DNA of 64,000 bases, from assembly GCA_037013495.1 (NCBI GenBank), contig CM072810.1, forward strand, positions 108,476,398 through 108,540,397, read 5' to 3'. Both the position numbers and the translations under genes were made by a program. Source of the stretch: Hippophae tibetana. Lineage: Eukaryota; Streptophyta; Magnoliopsida; Rosales; Elaeagnaceae. The notes under the pieces were generated by a model that was not told the origin of the DNA, did not search any database, and saw nothing but the letters and a program-made list of their open reading frames with translations. Shown one piece after another: positions 62,403 to 64,000 of the stretch (positions are counted from its first letter, which is position 1; every line of letters begins with the position of its first letter).

Positions 62403-63439
62403 TATTTTTAAATATTTATAATAAATTTTATTTTTATCCTATTAAATGCCCGTATTTAATCTTGTTTTAATTACATACAAAAAAAAATTATTATTTTAAT
62501 AAAATTATTAAAATAATAAAATTAAATAATATTGTTTTTAATTTAAAAAATCAAACCAAACTATCTTTTTTTCCTAAGAAACCACGCCAAAGAACTTAGT
62601 CTCGAAGACTTAAACAATCCCACAATGAGCCAACAAAGTAGGCGAAAATACCCTCGTACCTAACTCACAAACTTACACCTGAAATGAATTCAAATTTCTT
62701 AATGGAAATAGTTAAATGGAAATTATAATGTGGCATATAATGCATTTTTCTAAACGAATAATTTTATCATCTGGCTTAATATATAATTTATCGTTTTTAT
62801 TTAGATAATATAAAAAAAAATTAATATCAAATCATATCATAGATTACGTTATTTATTTAAAGTTATAGATTACAGCACATCTCAAAATTAAAATTTATAA
62901 AAAAATTTCAAGAAAAATATTAAGTTAAGATAAAATAACAAATAATTTAACTAATTCAATAGGTGAGATAATTTATATAAATTTATATTATTTTTTACTT
63001 GCATATCTTATATAATTTGTAAGAACTATTTTCAAAATTAAAAATTAATTATTTTTTTAAAATAATATTAAATATAGAAAATATGTGTACCCATTTTTTG
63101 TTTCCATTCCTCTGTATACGAATAAGTTATAACCATCCTGATAATCAGCTGAGATCTTAACTCAACCGAGCCAAGCCGAGAAAAAATAGCCAAGAAAAGG
63201 CAAAGGCTGTGATTGACTAATCCAATTGGGACCCATGACTGAGCGGACCTGAAGGCGGAATTGAAACTTAATTTAACAAATAAAGATAAAGATTTTTATG
63301 TAAGTTTAAATGACACGGTAGAATATATTTATAAAGTATAAAAATATTTAATAGAGTAATGATAAATACATATACAGTTATTTACGTTTAAAAAGGTTTA
63401 TTTATTACTTATTATATTATCATAATTAATAACATTCAA
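61326..63439. other. AT-rich spacer upstream of the last gene
   Basis: An ATT microsatellite lies at 62373-62401. Balanced patches at 62570-62690 and 63110-63260 contain no recognisable gene. The 90-codon minus frame at 61770-62042 is a Phe/Ile-rich A/T artefact. Confidence 0.45.
62373..62401. repeat. (ATT)n microsatellite
   Basis: About nine uninterrupted ATT units. Confidence 0.9.
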
Positions 63440-63753
63440 TTTTTATCGATAACCCAACGGAAAAGGGCAAAGAAGCGTCCGTATTTGCTTAAAGTATGCA
63501 AATCTCACGCGCCTGTCCACCTCACATCATTTAATTGCCCCACAACTCTCTCCATATCTCTTTCTCTCTCTAACGTTTCTCTCTCCTTTGTCTCCTTATA
63601 TAATTGTCCATTCTATTCTCTTACACCCCAACACACCACTTCAGCTTTGTTTTTGAAAACCTAAATAAAAGCAACGAATATTTTCGTTTCTGTTTCCCTC
63701 TCATCGCTTTCAATTTCCTTTCTTTTTTTAAGAAAAAATTTAATATATAAAGA
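63440..63753 (+). promoter_or_regulatory. Promoter and 5' UTR of the last gene
   Basis: A TATATAA box at 63597-63603 follows a long CT-rich stretch (63540-63595), the pyrimidine patch typical of plant core promoters. A probable start of transcription lies around 63628-63640 (CTTACACCCCAACACACC). The 5' UTR would be about 115-125 nt and A/T-rich just before the ATG. An ATGCAAAT octamer lies at about 63497. Confidence 0.6.
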
Positions 63754-64000
63754 ATGGAGAATCATTGTGATAGGAAGCGAGTCCGAGATGGCTCGGAAAA
63801 CTCGGTGCATGACTCGCCCGAGGCCAAGAAACTCAAGGAAGATCTTTTTGATTTTCTGGACGAAACGGATACTGCTTGTCCGTCTAGTCAAGACCTGGAT
63901 TCGGTGCTGAGGAGCCTTGAAGAAGAGATGTTGGTGGCTTCACATTCGCCTGCAACAAAAAATCCGGCGCCGATTGTGGATCTGACATCGTATTCCGGTG
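63754..64000 (+). CDS. Uncharacterised acidic, probably nuclear plant protein (5' part, 82 codons, cut by window end)
   Basis: Opens MENHCDRKRVRDGSENSVHD at a good ATG context (AAGAATGGAG). The visible part has a small basic cluster (RKRVR, residues 7-11), then SPEAKKLKEDLFDFLDETD at 21-39, an amphipathic acidic segment, then SSQDLDSVLRSLEEEM at 44-59. Codon use and composition (about 50% GC) differ sharply from the flanking DNA and fit a real coding exon. The pattern KRxRD...SPExKxLxEDLxxxLD...DLDSVxxSxEEE recalls a family of short plant-specific proteins of unknown function, but I cannot name it. No catalytic or DNA-binding domain is visible so far. No intron or stop is seen before the window ends, so total length is unknown. 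Confidence 0.8.
   Translation, partial: MENHCDRKRVRDGSENSVHDSPEAKKLKEDLFDFLDETDTACPSSQDLDSVLRSLEEEMLVASHSPATKNPAPIVDLTSYSG

Noticed and set aside
63661..63891. 76-codon minus-strand frame over the last gene
   Set aside because: Antisense to the plus-strand CDS with promoter, and of unrecognisable composition.
1..64000. tRNA, rRNA, snoRNA genes, CRISPR arrays or bacterial operon features
   Set aside because: None seen on either strand; the window is plant nuclear DNA.

Overview
This window is nuclear DNA from a flowering plant, most probably a eudicot. The genes have GT-AG introns and the protein families are plant-specific (an apoplastic alpha-xylosidase and a NIMIN-type NPR1 interactor). 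Between genes the DNA is extremely AT-rich and carries Ty1/copia, Ty3/gypsy, L1-type LINE, hAT-like and Tourist-like elements. I could not fix the species from sequence alone.

Layout. 1-0.38 kb: a decayed 32-bp minisatellite running in from the left edge. 1.7-6.55 kb: one complete three-exon gene on the minus strand, a GH31 alpha-xylosidase (XYL1 type, 929 aa). 6.8-11.8 kb: AT-rich spacer with a 332-bp hAT-like element at 7.2 kb. 11.9-13.4 kb: minus-strand gag-protease remnant of a Ty3/gypsy element, with another hAT-like remnant beside it. 15.4-25.5 kb: a nested transposon cluster. An old L1-type LINE on the plus strand is broken by a copia solo LTR, a hAT-like element and a structurally complete but reverse-transcriptase-deleted copia element that still has its 5-bp target duplication. 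25.5-38.5 kb: AT-rich desert with diverged tandem arrays, a Tourist-like element containing telomere-type motifs, and a NIMIN-promoter-like segment. 38.85-39.22 kb: an intact intronless NIMIN gene. 39.5-57.5 kb: AT-rich desert with palindromes, a foldback element, a satellite-like array, a clean 662-bp hAT element with 8-bp target duplication, and an inverted second copy of the telomere-motif element. 57.5-61.3 kb: small GC-rich islands, one of which looks like an orphan exon, and a recent 157-bp tandem duplication. 63.44-64 kb: promoter and first 82 codons of an uncharacterised, probably nuclear protein gene cut by the window end.

The three genes do not form a pathway: XYL1 trims xyloglucan in the cell wall, NIMIN modulates salicylic-acid signalling through NPR1, and the third is unknown. 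I found no RNA genes, no CRISPR and no evidence of a new multi-gene system. The most interesting items are the duplicated as-1-like regulatory segment upstream of NIMIN, the inverted pair of telomere-motif elements, the nested LINE/copia structure, the near-identical 157-bp duplication and the orphan exon-like islands. All calls are by eye; no alignment or search was run.
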